A stretch of DNA of 64,000 nucleotides. It comes from Reticulascus tulasneorum (taxonomy: Eukaryota; Ascomycota; Sordariomycetes; Glomerellales; Reticulascaceae). The notes beneath the pieces are model-generated. The model saw only the letters and a list, made by a program, of their open reading frames with translations. It had not been told where the DNA came from and searched no databases. A program made the translations under genes and the position numbers. Below, piece after piece: positions 1 through 11,122 of this stretch. The stretch lies in contig LSAX01000001.1 in NCBI GenBank assembly GCA_001557505.1, positions 806,001-870,000 of the forward strand, in the 5' to 3' direction. Each line of letters opens with the position of its first letter. Position 1 is the stretch's first letter.

Positions 1-1141
1 AGGGGTTACCTCAGCTGGGCTAAACCTCCCTGAGAGGGTTTTCTTACAGTGGCTTGCCCCCTGCTAACCCAACATAGCATCCACCTGTGATGCTTTGGGT
101 TCTGCGCTATCGAAAAAGCAACTAAGCTTCAGGCAGGTCACAAAAGAGCACTGTTCCTTTTTCTTCAGCTGTAGCGCACGAGCCACCAGAGGTCCCAACG
201 CAAAAGCTATCCCACGTCGTCCACGGCGCAATCAAAATCAAACATCACCAATCAGTGCGAACGAGATCCAATGCGATTCGGGTAGATCCAATCAGATCCA
301 GTCAAGGGTGACAAGGGCGCTTGCCCGTCAGGTTCAAGTCAGGACGCGGGACTCTGCGGATCTGCATCTGCACTTGCACCCTGATGATCTCCACATTTTA
401 CGCCTCTGACAGACATTACTCAAGCCCAGCAAACCCCAGTCCGTCTTGCTAATCGTGTCTGGCCACCCACCACCACGTCCGAAACGCTACACCATCACCT
501 GGAGCGGGATAAAGTGTCTCTGATAGACCGTCGTTGGCCTAAGTTTCCGCGCTATCCCTCGTCGCACAGGGGATTGGATGGGATGGGATGGGATGGGATG
601 GGATCTGTTGCTGGGACTGCCAGTTGAAAGTAACTGGACATGGCCCACTGCTAGACAGCGAGATACCACGATGCATGAACGGAACGAACAAAGAGAAAAC
701 GAAGCACCAAACTAGGCTCTCTGACCTCCACCACTGACATGCCATCCCACCCTCCGTGCCGAGCTCCGCCCCCGGCTCGCGAAGCTGGTCTGGGATCCGC
801 TGTTCAAAGCGTCGAGCTTGACATGCGTGGTGGGTCGTCCGTTCTCCCTTTGTTCTGCAAGTCGACGATCATAGCGTGGTGATTCACATACATGGCGTGC
901 ACGGCTGATCTCTAAAAGCCCGAGTGGCTTCTGGGGTGGGCTGATATTGACTTTTCCGACCAAGACGACTTGTCATTTAATCACGCCCGGGGCCCGCCTT
1001 ATCTGTCCAGGACGCCTCGCTCTCGACTCAGATATTGCTTTCTCGACTGTCCACCTTCTTTCACAGACGAGTCTCAGTCCGCCCAAGAAACCCCAAGCCC
1101 ACCGACTCGTAGCAGACAGACCTTGCCCCCAGCTTGCAAAG
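1..1141. other. Intergenic region upstream of the RGS gene
   Basis: No gene is supported here. Open frames on both strands are short, lack fungal domain character and overlap each other. The stretch holds a short GGGAT/GGATG microsatellite near 571-605 and the promoter and 5' leader of the RGS gene that starts at 1142. Confidence 0.6.
571..605. repeat. GGATG pentanucleotide microsatellite
   Basis: Six near-identical 5-bp units (GGATG, the first being GGATT) run in tandem here. It is intergenic and has no visible coding role. Confidence 0.85.
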
Positions 1142-2555
1142 ATGCGTCTTCCATCATGGATGACATGGTATAAGAAGCCGGAGTACAGAAACATCAAGGA
1201 GTACTCCGCTGCCATCAGCGCCGGCAGACGGTCCCTCAGTCCAGATGGACGAAACAAGACCTCCATCCCCAACCGGCTCAAGCTGGAAAGGGTCCTGGAG
1301 AATAAGACGTGTAAGTCGACTGCAAGGTATAGGGTATCTTGACACTGACAGAGACCGCGTTACAGGCAGCCCGATGTCTCTCTATGACTTCTACATGTAC
1401 CTGAAGTATATCGAGTTCTCCCCAGAGAACCTGGAGTTCTACATCTGGTATGTACGATCTGCTTACTGTTCCTCGTCCCACTGGCCTAACTTCATGACAG
1501 GTATCGCAACTATGAATCCACTTACGCAAAACTCGGCAACTGGAGCGAGAAGGATGATAGCTCTTTCCACAGCTCTTCGGACAGCACTTCCTCGGTTGTG
1601 AAGCCAGGCGACAGGCTTCCCTCGGTTGAGGTCACGCAGCCCTCAACCGACCCTGAACTCGGTAAGACACGCTTCTTCTTTCCACTTTCAGAGTGATATC
1701 TGCTGACACCGTCGCCCAGCCACGGAAACTCTTGCTCAGATCGTGCAGCTCATCAACTCGGACGCTCTTTGCGCCGCAAATGCCTGCAAACCATCTGTTA
1801 CCGACCGCGTCAGGTCCTTCGTACATCCCGCCGATGCCCCAGTCATCACCAGCCCTACCACGGACTTGGTCAATTCTGCCTCCGGGCATCGTGCAGAACT
1901 CAACTCCATCATCAAGACGTACCTTGTCCCAGGCTCAGAGAAGGAGCTCAACATCCCGCCTGCGCTCCGCGAGCAAGCATTGCGTGCTCTGCAGACGTCC
2001 TCGGACCCGTCCCACCTCAAGCCAGTCGCAGATCACGTTTACCAGCTTCTCCGCAACTGCTCGCATCGCAACTTTGTCCGTCTCGGCGTCTCCAACGGCA
2101 CGATTGAGACGATCTGCATGGCTACTGGTCTCGGCATTGTCCTCACTATCGCCGGCTTCCTCTGTGTTCTTCTCCGCGCCTTCACCCCCTTCATGGGAGC
2201 GCATAGCCGCTGGGATGTCTTCGCCGCCTGGCCAATGTGGTGGCTCGGCGTCAGCTTGATTCTCTCTGGACTGCGCGGTAGCTGCTTCTTCCTGCTCCTA
2301 TTCTCGCGCCGACAACCTCTACCATGGGAACGCTTTGACGATAGCGCTTCTGTGCTCTCACAGCGGACAGGCATCATGAAGCTTATCTCACGTCTTATGA
2401 TCTTCGACCGCAAGGTCAAGGTCAAGGATGCCCATCTCCGGAAGCTGCAGTTCAAGATTGTGATCCAGAGCTTAGTAGGCGGGTCGGTATTTGCGACCGC
2501 CGGCGTGCTGCTGTTCATTTTCTTGCCAGTCTGGACGCAAACAGTTCAGTCTTGA
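1142..2555 (+). CDS. RGS-domain protein with three C-terminal membrane segments (Rax1-type)
   Basis: Four exons, 1142-1310, 1366-1447, 1501-1661 and 1720-2555, join in frame to give 415 residues; all introns are 53-58 nt with GT-AG ends. The N-terminal half carries the RGS fold start (MSLYDFYMYLKYIEFSPENL, about residues 58-77), then a Ser-rich linker, then the rest of the RGS helices (ELNSIIKTYL, and a block ending QLLRNCSHRNFVRL near 250). Hydrophobic segments lie at about 269-292, 305-333 and 384-409. RGS domains speed GTP hydrolysis on G-alpha subunits. An RGS domain followed by three membrane spans is the layout of yeast Rax1 and its Aspergillus relatives, which act in polarity and development. 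The family assignment is from layout and motifs; the exact ortholog is an inference. Confidence 0.85.
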
Positions 2556-3920
2556 ACTAGCTGAATGCTTCCGCGTCTTTGACTGGATGATGTGGATCGA
2601 TTGGTTGTTACGAGGAGTCATGCTATACCTCGGGGCTACCGGCTCCAATTTTATTTTGTGCTCACGCTACGAGCGACGGGTCGCTGGAGACCACGGGTGC
2701 CGAAGTAGTTTTCTGCGGCTGGATGAATTCTTTGATGGCGATACCTGAGCCATCCCCTGTTTATTTTGTCGGTACATATCTCCCTAGTATATAGCATGAG
2801 TTGGGATTCGACTATTGTTCTCCCAGTATCTTGTAACTAGCTGCTTGCTTTGTCGGGTTCACCTAGCTCGGAGCAGGGTCGACCAATCAACGTACATATT
2901 AATGAAGAACGGACTACGGACTACTTCAATGGTGTTGTGCGATCATCGTACGTCCGTAATTACAAGATCTATCATAATCCCCGACGATTGCCTCCATCCA
3001 ATCCATTATGTACGCCAGCGTGCAAGCGTGGAAAAAGTGGCGTGTTCAGCGATCGATCGCAATTAGCCGTGTCAAAATTTTGAGGGCTAGCGGTGCCGAG
3101 TCGTGAGCCTAGTCCTAGTCTCCCAGCTAGCAAAAAGTTCAGCTCTTGCTTTCCGTACCAAGGCTTTCCGCTGGCACCGATCAAGCCATCGAATTTACCT
3201 GGCGTGCCTGGTGAGCTGCTCGGCACCTATCATCGTGTGGTAATTTCGTCGTTTCAATGGCATGGCCGCGTCACAAAACCACGTTGCTTTTCTTTGCCGT
3301 GCTCTACCCCCCACGAGCGGGCTGGACCACGGCCAAGCCGGCCGGTGTTGTGAAAAGAAATCGACGAGGCTGTTGTCTCATCACGCCACCGGTAGTTTCT
3401 TGCCCCTTTTTTTCGGACCCCTTAAATCGCGAATCTGATCAATCTTTTTCTTGCCGAGTTCCATGTTGACAGAGACAGCGGCCACCACCGCGACCATTGA
3501 AGTCCGCGGGAATCCACACACTAGCAAAGCACGTCCTTTTTGGGTGGGGAGGGGGTTATTGTTCCGATCTACAAATTTACCCCGCGCCGATCTGCAATGC
3601 AGCAAAAACAGGAACAGGTACCATACCGACAGGTTGGTTTTTTTGGCGAGCAAATCACGGGAGAGGCGCATCTTGGATGAAGTTCTTCCCCAGGTCCCAG
3701 ATCCAGAATTGTGGATGCTGGCAATACAGGCTGAATGTGAGTATGTTGCATTTTTCAGATCTTCTGTGAATCCTCCGGAGGAATTAACTCGCTATACCGA
3801 GACCAACTACCGCGATGTGTTTAATATCATGATGGTGAATAAATGCGTCGGAATGGCTTCACGTTTACGCCAAGGCGCATTTGCTTCTGTCAATGTGAAC
3901 GTCGTGATTGAGTTTCCACG
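2556..3920. other. Intergenic region between the RGS gene and GH43
   Basis: No convincing gene. It contains the 3' end of the RGS transcript and the promoter of the GH43 gene. Small open frames here lack any recognisable domain. Confidence 0.6.
3063..3090. promoter_or_regulatory. Pair of XlnR/Xyr1-like sites upstream of GH43
   Basis: TTAGCC at 3063-3068 (GGCTAA on the other strand) and GGCTAG at 3085-3090 both match the xylanase activator consensus GGCTAR. They lie about 0.85 kb before the GH43 start in opposite orientation. Six-base matches occur often by chance, so this is only suggestive. A CreA-like GTGGGG lies near 3545. Confidence 0.25.
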
Positions 3921-5681
3921 ATGAAATTCTCCCTTGGAGTCCCGCTAGGTTTGCTCGCCTCCGTGGCAGCGCCGGCACTTGCGCAAACGGAGAATTCGAC
4001 ATATTACAACCCCGTCCTTCCTGGATGGCACTCCGATCCATCCTGCACTCAGGTCGACGGAACCTTCTTCTGCGCAACATCTACGTTCATCGCTTTCCCG
4101 GGGATCCCAATCTATGCCTCCAAAGATCTCATCAACTGGAAGCTGGCCAGTCACGTATGGAACCGCGAGAGTCAACTCCCAGGCGTTAGCTGGAACACCA
4201 CCGGTCAGCAAGACGGCATGTATGCGGCTACACTACGGTACCGCGAAGGACAATTCTACGTAGTTTGTGAATATCTCGGTCTCCCAGCTGGCATCATTGG
4301 TGTTGTCTTCAAGTCATCGGATCCCTTCAGTGATGAAGCCTGGAGCGATCCAGTCATCTTCCACCCAGACAAGATTGACCCCGACCTGTTTTGGGACGAC
4401 GACGGAAAAGTGTATGCCGCCACGCAGGGCATCATCCTCCAGGAGCTGGATCTCGAGACTGGTGAACTCAGTACCCCGCCCATCGTGCTGTGGAACGGTA
4501 CCGGAGGAGTCTGGCCCGAGGGACCGCATCTGTACAAGAAGGATGGTTGGTATTACCTCCTAATTGCCGAAGGCGGAACCGCCACGGACCATGCCGCTAC
4601 CATCGCGAGAGCGCGCAGTATCACCGGCCCTTACGAGCCATACGCAAACAATCCTATTCTTACAAACCGTGGCACGAACGATTACTTCCAGACCGTAGGA
4701 CACGCCGACCTGTTCCAAGACACGGCCGGGAACTGGTGGGGAATGTCTCTTGCGACTCGCTCTGGGCCGGAATTCAATATTTACCCAATGGGCCGCGAAA
4801 CTGTGTTATTCCCCGTGACCTGGAACGAAGGCGAGTGGCCGGTCCTGCAGCAAGTGCAAGGCCGGATGAGCGGATGGCCTCTGCCGCCTACGAACCGTGA
4901 TCTCCCAGGAGATGGACCCTTCAACTCTGATGACGACGTGTATGATTTTGCTGTGGGGTCATCAATTCCGAAACATCTGATGTACTGGCGTGTGCCGCGG
5001 GAGGGTGCGTTCTCTATAACTACGAAGGGTCTGCAAGTCGTGCCGAGCCGGAACAACCTTACGGGTACGCCTTTCTCTGAGACAACACCCGAGCTCAGTG
5101 GCCAGCAGGGTCTCGCCTTCATTGGCCGTCGCCAGACAGATACGATGTTTACTTATAGCGTCGACCTGTCCTTCGCCCCTCTGAAAGCCGGGCAGGAGGC
5201 AGGTGTCACCGTCTTTCTAACGCAAGTCAACCACATCGATCTCGGAATCGTGCTCCTCCCCGCCAGTTCATGTACGGACCCACCCCAGCTGTCCTTCCGA
5301 TTTCGCGCCGAAGGCACGGGAACGCCCCCACCAGACAAGATTGTTCCCGTACCGAGTGGGTGGACGAACGGCCCGATCCGGCTGCAGATCCAGGCTGCAA
5401 ACGCAACACACTACAACCTAGTGGCTATGGCGGCCGAGAACCCGAATGAGAGGATCGTTGTCGGGACCGCGTCCGGGGCGCTTCTCAGTGGGGGTAACGG
5501 GTCGTTTGTTGGGAGCATGGTCGGCGTGTATGCTACGTGTAACGGGGCTGGAACAGGAGTGGACTGTCCCGAAGGCGGTAATGCCTATTTCAGCCGTTGG
5601 AGATATACTGGGGCCGCGCAGTATATCTCGGCGACTGAAAGCGTACCGGAGATAGTCAACATGTTGGGATCTGAAAAGTAG
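3921..5681 (+). CDS. Secreted glycoside hydrolase family 43 (beta-xylosidase / arabinofuranosidase type)
   Basis: Intronless, 586 residues. A signal peptide occupies about 1-21 and ends ALAQ. The five-bladed GH43 catalytic domain starts at once: YYNPVLPGWHSDPSC with the probable base Asp39, KIDPDLFWDDDG with the pKa-tuning Asp153, and WPEGPHLYKKDGWYY with the probable acid Glu200. HADLFQD and WWGMSLATR follow as in the family. From about residue 340 a beta-sandwich (GH43 C-terminal, concanavalin-like) domain is expected, with text such as GLAFIGRRQTDTMFTYSVDL. Length and two-domain layout fit fungal xylosidases that remove xylose or arabinose from hemicellulose oligomers outside the cell. Several N-glycosylation sequons (for example NTT, NGT, NLT) fit secretion. 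Substrate is not decided by the sequence. Confidence 0.93.
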   Translation: MKFSLGVPLGLLASVAAPALAQTENSTYYNPVLPGWHSDPSCTQVDGTFFCATSTFIAFPGIPIYASKDLINWKLASHVWNRESQLPGVSWNTTGQQDGMYAATLRYREGQFYVVCEYLGLPAGIIGVVFKSSDPFSDEAWSDPVIFHPDKIDPDLFWDDDGKVYAATQGIILQELDLETGELSTPPIVLWNGTGGVWPEGPHLYKKDGWYYLLIAEGGTATDHAATIARARSITGPYEPYANNPILTNRGTNDYFQTVGHADLFQDTAGNWWGMSLATRSGPEFNIYPMGRETVLFPVTWNEGEWPVLQQVQGRMSGWPLPPTNRDLPGDGPFNSDDDVYDFAVGSSIPKHLMYWRVPREGAFSITTKGLQVVPSRNNLTGTPFSETTPELSGQQGLAFIGRRQTDTMFTYSVDLSFAPLKAGQEAGVTVFLTQVNHIDLGIVLLPASSCTDPPQLSFRFRAEGTGTPPPDKIVPVPSGWTNGPIRLQIQAANATHYNLVAMAAENPNERIVVGTASGALLSGGNGSFVGSMVGVYATCNGAGTGVDCPEGGNAYFSRWRYTGAAQYISATESVPEIVNMLGSEK

Positions 5682-5858
5682 AGTTTAGGCTTCAAACCGC
5701 ATGGACACGGCACCAGGACACGGCACCAGGTGTTCTGATTTAATCATCTTGCGGCATCAATATCGCTCCCAGAGCGCCTTGTTAGCTTCCACATAACCAT
5801 ATAATTACAATCTCGTTCTGAAGCTTATTCGTTACTACCCTATGCATACTTATTGTTC

Positions 5859-7679
5859 TCAGTAAATTACAAATGTCTGCTCTGTTCTGTCTTCATCTCT
5901 AACCAGCTCCCCGTCCATGACTCCATGGACATATGCGTCGCCGATGAGCACGTAGTCAGATCCGTCTTGACGGAGAAGAAAGCAAAAGTTGCACCCGTAG
6001 AGGACGATCGCAATATCACCTGTTCTTGCACAGTATGGACCGATACCCACTTTCCCGCAGGTAGTCTTGAAGAAACTACGGTTGGGCATAGCAACCTCCA
6101 TGCTTTTGCAGAATGGAAACGCGTATTGTGTCACTCGGATCACTTGTGTTGCAGCGGGCATGAAATCATCTGGAGGGGCCTCCTGTCCAAAGAAGGCGCG
6201 TTGCATCCTGCCAAATTCTGCTGGTGCAGGATATGCTGCGTCCAAGCCTGTCGCATCCTTGTTCATGACTAGGGTCCTCCAGAAGTCTTCTCTAGATTCT
6301 GCACTTAAAGACCTACTAAAGTGAGAAATCTTTTGGAAAAACTCCGGATGGCCAAGTGTCTCCAAGACTCCAGCCATGTCACTGACATCGTCGGGCATGC
6401 TTTCACCCTGTCTCAACGGGCCGATCACCAGATCAAGGCTCCCAATGATTAAGCCTTTAGCTCTCATGATGCCATTAGTGTGATCAAAATGTACCTCCGG
6501 TATGGATTCCCCGGACGCATGAAATATCTTCTCGTCTGGAATCAGGCCACTATTGCCATGGATCTGGACTCCGACCTCTGGCGCCCAGGAGGGTCCAAAT
6601 TGATTCGGCCTAAGCCGGTTGCCGAGAAGAATGTCAAGATTCCCATCCTTCCGCACCATAAACTCTGTGAAATGCATCAAGACATCCCGCAGTGGCTTTG
6701 AGTAATCAGGCTTGAACTCTTGGTAGCTGGCCGATGCCAGACCCAACAACGCGAAAATTTTGTCCCTTTTGTCAGTGGCATCAAACGCCCTTGAGAGCCG
6801 TAGAAGCCACGCAAGCGTTGGACGAAGGTTGGCAATGCCGGACAGCGTTTGAGACATTGAAAGTCCAGGCGGGTGTCCATTTATGAGCATGGAACGAAGA
6901 GGTTCCTGGACGTCTCGGGCATCGACAGTAAGTGAACTTCCCAAGACAATAATTGCCAGTAAGGCGGTTGCAGCATGGTTGTAGTTGACTCTTGATATGC
7001 TTATGTTGCCACAGATAAATGATCCTCTTCCACTCGTGAGCAGATTTGGAGCTTTCATGTCCGCTGCAAGTTCTTGTATTATCCAGACTCGTGTCCAGTA
7101 AGGTCGCCTTAGCAATTTCCACAGCCCGTCCCAGTTCCTTGTCTGTGGTGGGAAGCCGAGGGAGTCAAAATATTCGTTGATTGAAAGGTCCGTTTCCACG
7201 TCACCATCAAAGAGCGCGTCTAGCGTATCCCTATTACTCCGAACCCATTCTCCGACCTCATCCAGGAGACGCATGCCATCGTTGCTGTCATTGTCTGCCT
7301 CGCCAAGCCATGACACGACGCGAGTGGCCTGACGGTAAATCGAACCCATCAGTTGAACTTGCTGGCTGCGTTCTAGCAAGTCTTCTTGATTAATACATAG
7401 TGCGTCAACCCACAAAACTCGCCGCCTGTCAGGGTACCTGAGATGATTCAAGGCGGACACTAGATTCGGAGTGGCTAGGTGAAGGCATTTGTTAACCCAC
7501 ATCTCTTTCAAGTCGCTTGGGTCACCCCAGACATATGAAAGCGCCTCATATTCCTGAGGATCTTGAAGGAATGTGTGCTGAAGATGGCAGTGGATAGGGA
7601 AGTCTGGTGGCCCTGGCTCAAGGCTGAGGGTTCGGATCTGTGTTGGGGCTTGCAGCAACGGCTCATACCGAAGCGCCAT
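5859..7679 (-). CDS. HET (heterokaryon incompatibility) domain protein
   Basis: A single open frame of 606 residues if started at the ATG at 7677-7679 (MALRYEPLLQ); the frame is open to 7796 with a further ATG, but the shorter start matches the usual HET N-terminus. All three HET blocks are present: EYEALSYVWGDP (about 43-54), RVLWVDALCINQED (about 87-100) and RPYWTRVWIIQELA (about 191-205). A long variable middle follows, then the common C-terminal block ending with TCGKVGIGP and GDAYVHGVMDGEL, which many HET proteins share. HET proteins take part in fungal self/non-self recognition and cell death after fusion of unlike strains. No NACHT, kinase or HeLo domain is fused here, so this is a plain HET protein whose partner is unknown. 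Confidence 0.93.
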   Translation of the reverse strand: MALRYEPLLQAPTQIRTLSLEPGPPDFPIHCHLQHTFLQDPQEYEALSYVWGDPSDLKEMWVNKCLHLATPNLVSALNHLRYPDRRRVLWVDALCINQEDLLERSQQVQLMGSIYRQATRVVSWLGEADNDSNDGMRLLDEVGEWVRSNRDTLDALFDGDVETDLSINEYFDSLGFPPQTRNWDGLWKLLRRPYWTRVWIIQELAADMKAPNLLTSGRGSFICGNISISRVNYNHAATALLAIIVLGSSLTVDARDVQEPLRSMLINGHPPGLSMSQTLSGIANLRPTLAWLLRLSRAFDATDKRDKIFALLGLASASYQEFKPDYSKPLRDVLMHFTEFMVRKDGNLDILLGNRLRPNQFGPSWAPEVGVQIHGNSGLIPDEKIFHASGESIPEVHFDHTNGIMRAKGLIIGSLDLVIGPLRQGESMPDDVSDMAGVLETLGHPEFFQKISHFSRSLSAESREDFWRTLVMNKDATGLDAAYPAPAEFGRMQRAFFGQEAPPDDFMPAATQVIRVTQYAFPFCKSMEVAMPNRSFFKTTCGKVGIGPYCARTGDIAIVLYGCNFCFLLRQDGSDYVLIGDAYVHGVMDGELVRDEDRTEQTFVIY

Positions 7680-7796
7680 GAGAAGCTGGACTTTCGGATG
7701 CCGTTTGGGGTCAACGGTCGATGGCAAATATTTCCGAGTGACTAGTGAGGTGATACGGTCTGCTTGGCGGATGATTAAATCATGACATCGACACAC

Positions 7797-9214
7797 ATCA
7801 AGATGCGTTATATATCGGAGATGGAAATTTCAATCGGATCATATCCACGTGACGATAAGATCAGCCCAACACGCCTCAACCAGCGGCCAGCCTTGCGGGC
7901 GACGAGGCAATCATTTGCCAAACTTCATTCGGCGAGGTTGCCCCGCCCGTTTTCATATGCCATCCCCGAAGGTCTTTGACATTAGTTGCTGAACGAGTGG
8001 TTGTAGCACGTCTGAAGTTGCTTGCTCGTCATTCACAAAAGCACAAATTTCCCGTGACTGGACAACAGGGCAAGGCTGTTAACAGAATCAGTGAAAGAAG
8101 AAGTATCGAAGCAGATGGTTCTGCGTTTCAGTTACGTATTCCATGCAACTTAGGATTAGTAAATGCCAACTCTGCTGGATATCTACCTCGTGCCCGTCTG
8201 CTTGTTATGCCATGAACCCTTGCCAGCGTTGGCAACCGCTCTGGGACAATTCTCAACTTCTGATTATTGAGCGAATGGACAACCTCGAACACCTTAAAGT
8301 TAGCCTCGTCTCTTGCAGCTTTCGTTTGACCGAGTTAATGACTTTCCCAAAATACCTCAAAATTTGAGAGTCTTTGCCGCAAACGGGCGGCCGACCGATT
8401 AGTGTCGACAAAAATGTTGGACTAATAAGGTCGTGAGTTCTCTTCAGGAGCATATAGAGAGCGGCCGCCACTACGCCTCCGCCACCAGACCTCCATCCAC
8501 TTGCGCCTCCGCCACCGAATAAATACTTTTACATCTGATATGCTTCTGTAATCTTACAATCTACGACGCTCAGGATGCTTGACAACAATACTCTCGCAGG
8601 AGCTGTTCATTCCTATCCGACTAGACGTCTGTTTCTTAGAGATAATACCTCCTCATCCCAACTCGCCGTGCTTGATTTGCTTCCTCCGACTTATCTCCAT
8701 GAAACGCCTGGGGTAGTCGGTATAACTTCATAAGCCCATCCATCATAGTATAACTAGGTGGCCACCAGCATCATACCTTGCGCAGAGCACTGGCCAGAAG
8801 ACGGCACCCGCATTTATATCTCTTTCACGGAGCAGTGCCACAGAATATTTTCACCTGCCACCTAATAACAAACAATAGCAACCCTTTCAGCCTACGGATT
8901 TACTTCGTAGTAATATAGGAACATTCTCAATCCAGTCTTTTGAACAAGGATAATCGAGTGCAGCAAAAGTACCGCACCCCGGAATATTCGAACAGGGTTT
9001 AGAAAGACTATCCTACAAGTAGATGAATGCCCTTCTAAAATATCGACCGCTCTAAACTATAAATGAAAGGGCAATCGCACTTCAAGGGGAGCTTTGCAAA
9101 CACTCGATCAACTTGTCACAGCCATCCTCATACCTTCAACCAGCAACGCGCCGTCCAACAACGCTTTCAGTCTTCCTAAACACCCAAAGCATATTTCCAG
9201 CCTTATATTCAGCT
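7797..9214. other. Divergent intergenic region between the HET gene and the small secreted protein
   Basis: No gene is supported. It should hold both promoters. A TATA-like TATAAAT at 9058-9064 lies about 150 bp before the start of the small secreted protein. Confidence 0.6.
9058..9064 (+). promoter_or_regulatory. TATA-like element of the small secreted protein gene
   Basis: TATAAAT about 150 bp before the ATG at 9215, followed by a C/A-rich leader. The position is plausible for a fungal TATA box; the site is read from sequence only. Confidence 0.4.
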
Positions 9215-9556
9215 ATGCAGATCATTAAAACGGCTATTCTCCTCCTGGGCACGTTTACGGCCTCGAAGGCACTCCCTGCAGGGGAAGACGCAACTCCAAA
9301 TGTCAGCATCGTTCCCCGGCTTTACCCCCAAGAAGTGCTCTGTGAATGGGAAGCCAAGAGTACAGTCTGTGGGACTGCCCGCATCGCTGTCGGTACTTGT
9401 GAGAGACACTGCAAATGCGACACAAGTGGGAACTTGAACTGCAGTCGTGTTGATGACAGCTGCACTGAGGAGACACTGCGACATACATGCGTACAAAGCT
9501 ACTGGTGCAAATGTGTTGCAACAGCTGCGCCATGCGGCCAGAATCCGGCTTGCTAA
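9215..9556 (+). CDS. Small secreted cysteine-rich protein (12 Cys)
   Basis: 113 residues, no intron. The frame is open from 9113, but the ATG at 9215 gives a clean signal peptide (MQIIKTAILLLGTFTASKAL, about 1-20), so it is preferred. The mature part is about 93 residues with 12 cysteines, spaced as C-x8-C-x7-C-x3-C-x-C-x6-C-x6-C-x8-C-x5-C-x-C-x6-C-x5-C. An even count suggests up to six disulfides. I do not recognise the family. Size, signal peptide and cysteine content fit an effector, an antimicrobial peptide or a surface protein. Neighbours are a HET gene and an oxidoreductase, neither of which fixes a role. Confidence 0.8.
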   Translation: MQIIKTAILLLGTFTASKALPAGEDATPNVSIVPRLYPQEVLCEWEAKSTVCGTARIAVGTCERHCKCDTSGNLNCSRVDDSCTEETLRHTCVQSYWCKCVATAAPCGQNPAC

Positions 9557-9858
9557 ACTACGGATTTATTTATTGGCTCCCTATTGTAGAGGTGGATTTG
9601 GTTGAAGGACAGCGGTGTACACTCTGCTAGTTTTTTTTGTTTGCATTCTTCTCCTCCAACAAGGAGGTGGTTACATTTTGAGTTTATGGTTATCTTTGAG
9701 AAGATATTTGTACGACAATCACAAACTTGAGACCACTCTAGCTCGGCATTCTGAGAGCGGCTTCTCCCCCAATGATCTTCAATCATCGTCGGTAATGTGA
9801 TACCTAAATGGTCGTCATCTCCACCTCCTTTCCAACATAGTTGATTATGGTACGGAAA

Positions 9859-11122
9859 TCACTTTTTAAGCTCTGCTGCAATCCATGTCCTGTACATCAT
9901 TTCATATAATATGATGTCCTGCAACGCGTCCTCGGCCGTCGTTTTGATTTTCTTTCCGTTCACCACCCACTCGTACAGCTCTAGGAGCTCGGCTGTGTAT
10001 GTGTCCTCGTACGATGAGAGCACTTCCCTTTTCTGGATCTCACCGTGCTCATTCACCTCGTCCACCGATACGGTAATGGGCAAGCCCTTTACGTACGGGC
10101 TGTCATACTACATCAAAGTCAGCTGGGCGTGCGCCAATATTAATCTTCCATGCTGGAGGTCTTTGTGGAAACCTACCTTGATGGTCACCCGTTTCTTTTC
10201 ACCATACACGCTTAGATGTGCATCAAAGACGGGGACACTGTCGATACCACTCTCGTACGTTACCGAGTAAGGCGAGCCATCTTTATTGCGGAACGACAGG
10301 ATGGCACTGTACATTGGGTCATTGACTGAAACGCCGACGATTTTCTCTGGAAATCCCAGCGTCTCGCGCATGAGCGACATATCATGGGACCCAAGGCTGC
10401 CTAGGAACCGGCAGTATTTACGGTGAACATCGGTGATAGTCTGGCCAGGAAATGCTTCAACGAACAAGGTCTCCAGACGTGCGTCACGCTCAGGACCGCT
10501 ATCCGGCGGGAAGTCTGTCGGCTTGATAGCGAACGTTCCGCTCTGACTAGTAAAATTGGTGTTCGGGCCGGAGAAGTCACGCACTCGAGCGTATAAGATC
10601 TTTGGGATAGACGCGACCTCCCGTTTGAATGCGTGCAGATATGATGGCGCATATCGCCGCATGTAGCCAACAAAAACACGATTGCCACCCGCGGCCTTCT
10701 CGGCGTCGATGATTGATTGTGCTGAAGGGATGGACAACGTTAGCGGCTTCTCGACCATGACGAACTTTCCCGCTCTAAGAGCGGCAATAGCTAGCGGCGC
10801 ATGGCTGTCATCCGAAGTCAAGACCATGACAAGCTCCACCTTGGGGTTCGAGATGACCTCATCAGACGTGGTGGTGTGGTGCGGGATGTGGAACTTGGCA
10901 GCGCAGTGTTGGGCATTTGTTGGCGAAATGTCACATATCGACTCCAAGCTAAACAAATGGGACATGAGCATCAGGCATGGCCCGTGGCAGATCTGGAAGA
11001 CTTCCTGAGTTCGCAATAAGTCAGCCTCATTTGAATTCGACTACCCAAAGTCGTGGCTCTGATCTTTCGTGACTTACTCCAGCGCCGATGATCCCCACCC
11101 CCACCTTCTTGATGCCCGACAT
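9859..11122 (-). CDS. Gfo/Idh/MocA family NAD(P)-dependent oxidoreductase
   Basis: Three exons on the minus strand (11122-11078, 11004-10177, 10107-9859) join at phase 0 to give 373 residues. The tiny first exon encodes MSGIKKVGVGIIGAG, the Rossmann nucleotide-binding turn, and the second continues EVFQICHGP as in fungal members. VEKPLTLS carries the conserved EKP signature near residue 115. After the Rossmann half come the family's C-terminal beta-sheet residues, including SHDMSLMRETLG, close to the usual substrate pocket. Members oxidise or reduce sugars, inositols or related polyols. The precise substrate cannot be read. The downstream boundary is the TGA at 9861-9859. The first exon would be missed by a search for long open frames only. 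Confidence 0.9.

Noticed and set aside
1..80. Resemblance between CTGAG...TTACAGTGG-type text at the left end and at 20920-20935 as possible transposon ends
   Set aside because: Similarity covers only about 12 bases with mismatches, no target duplication and no transposase is seen.
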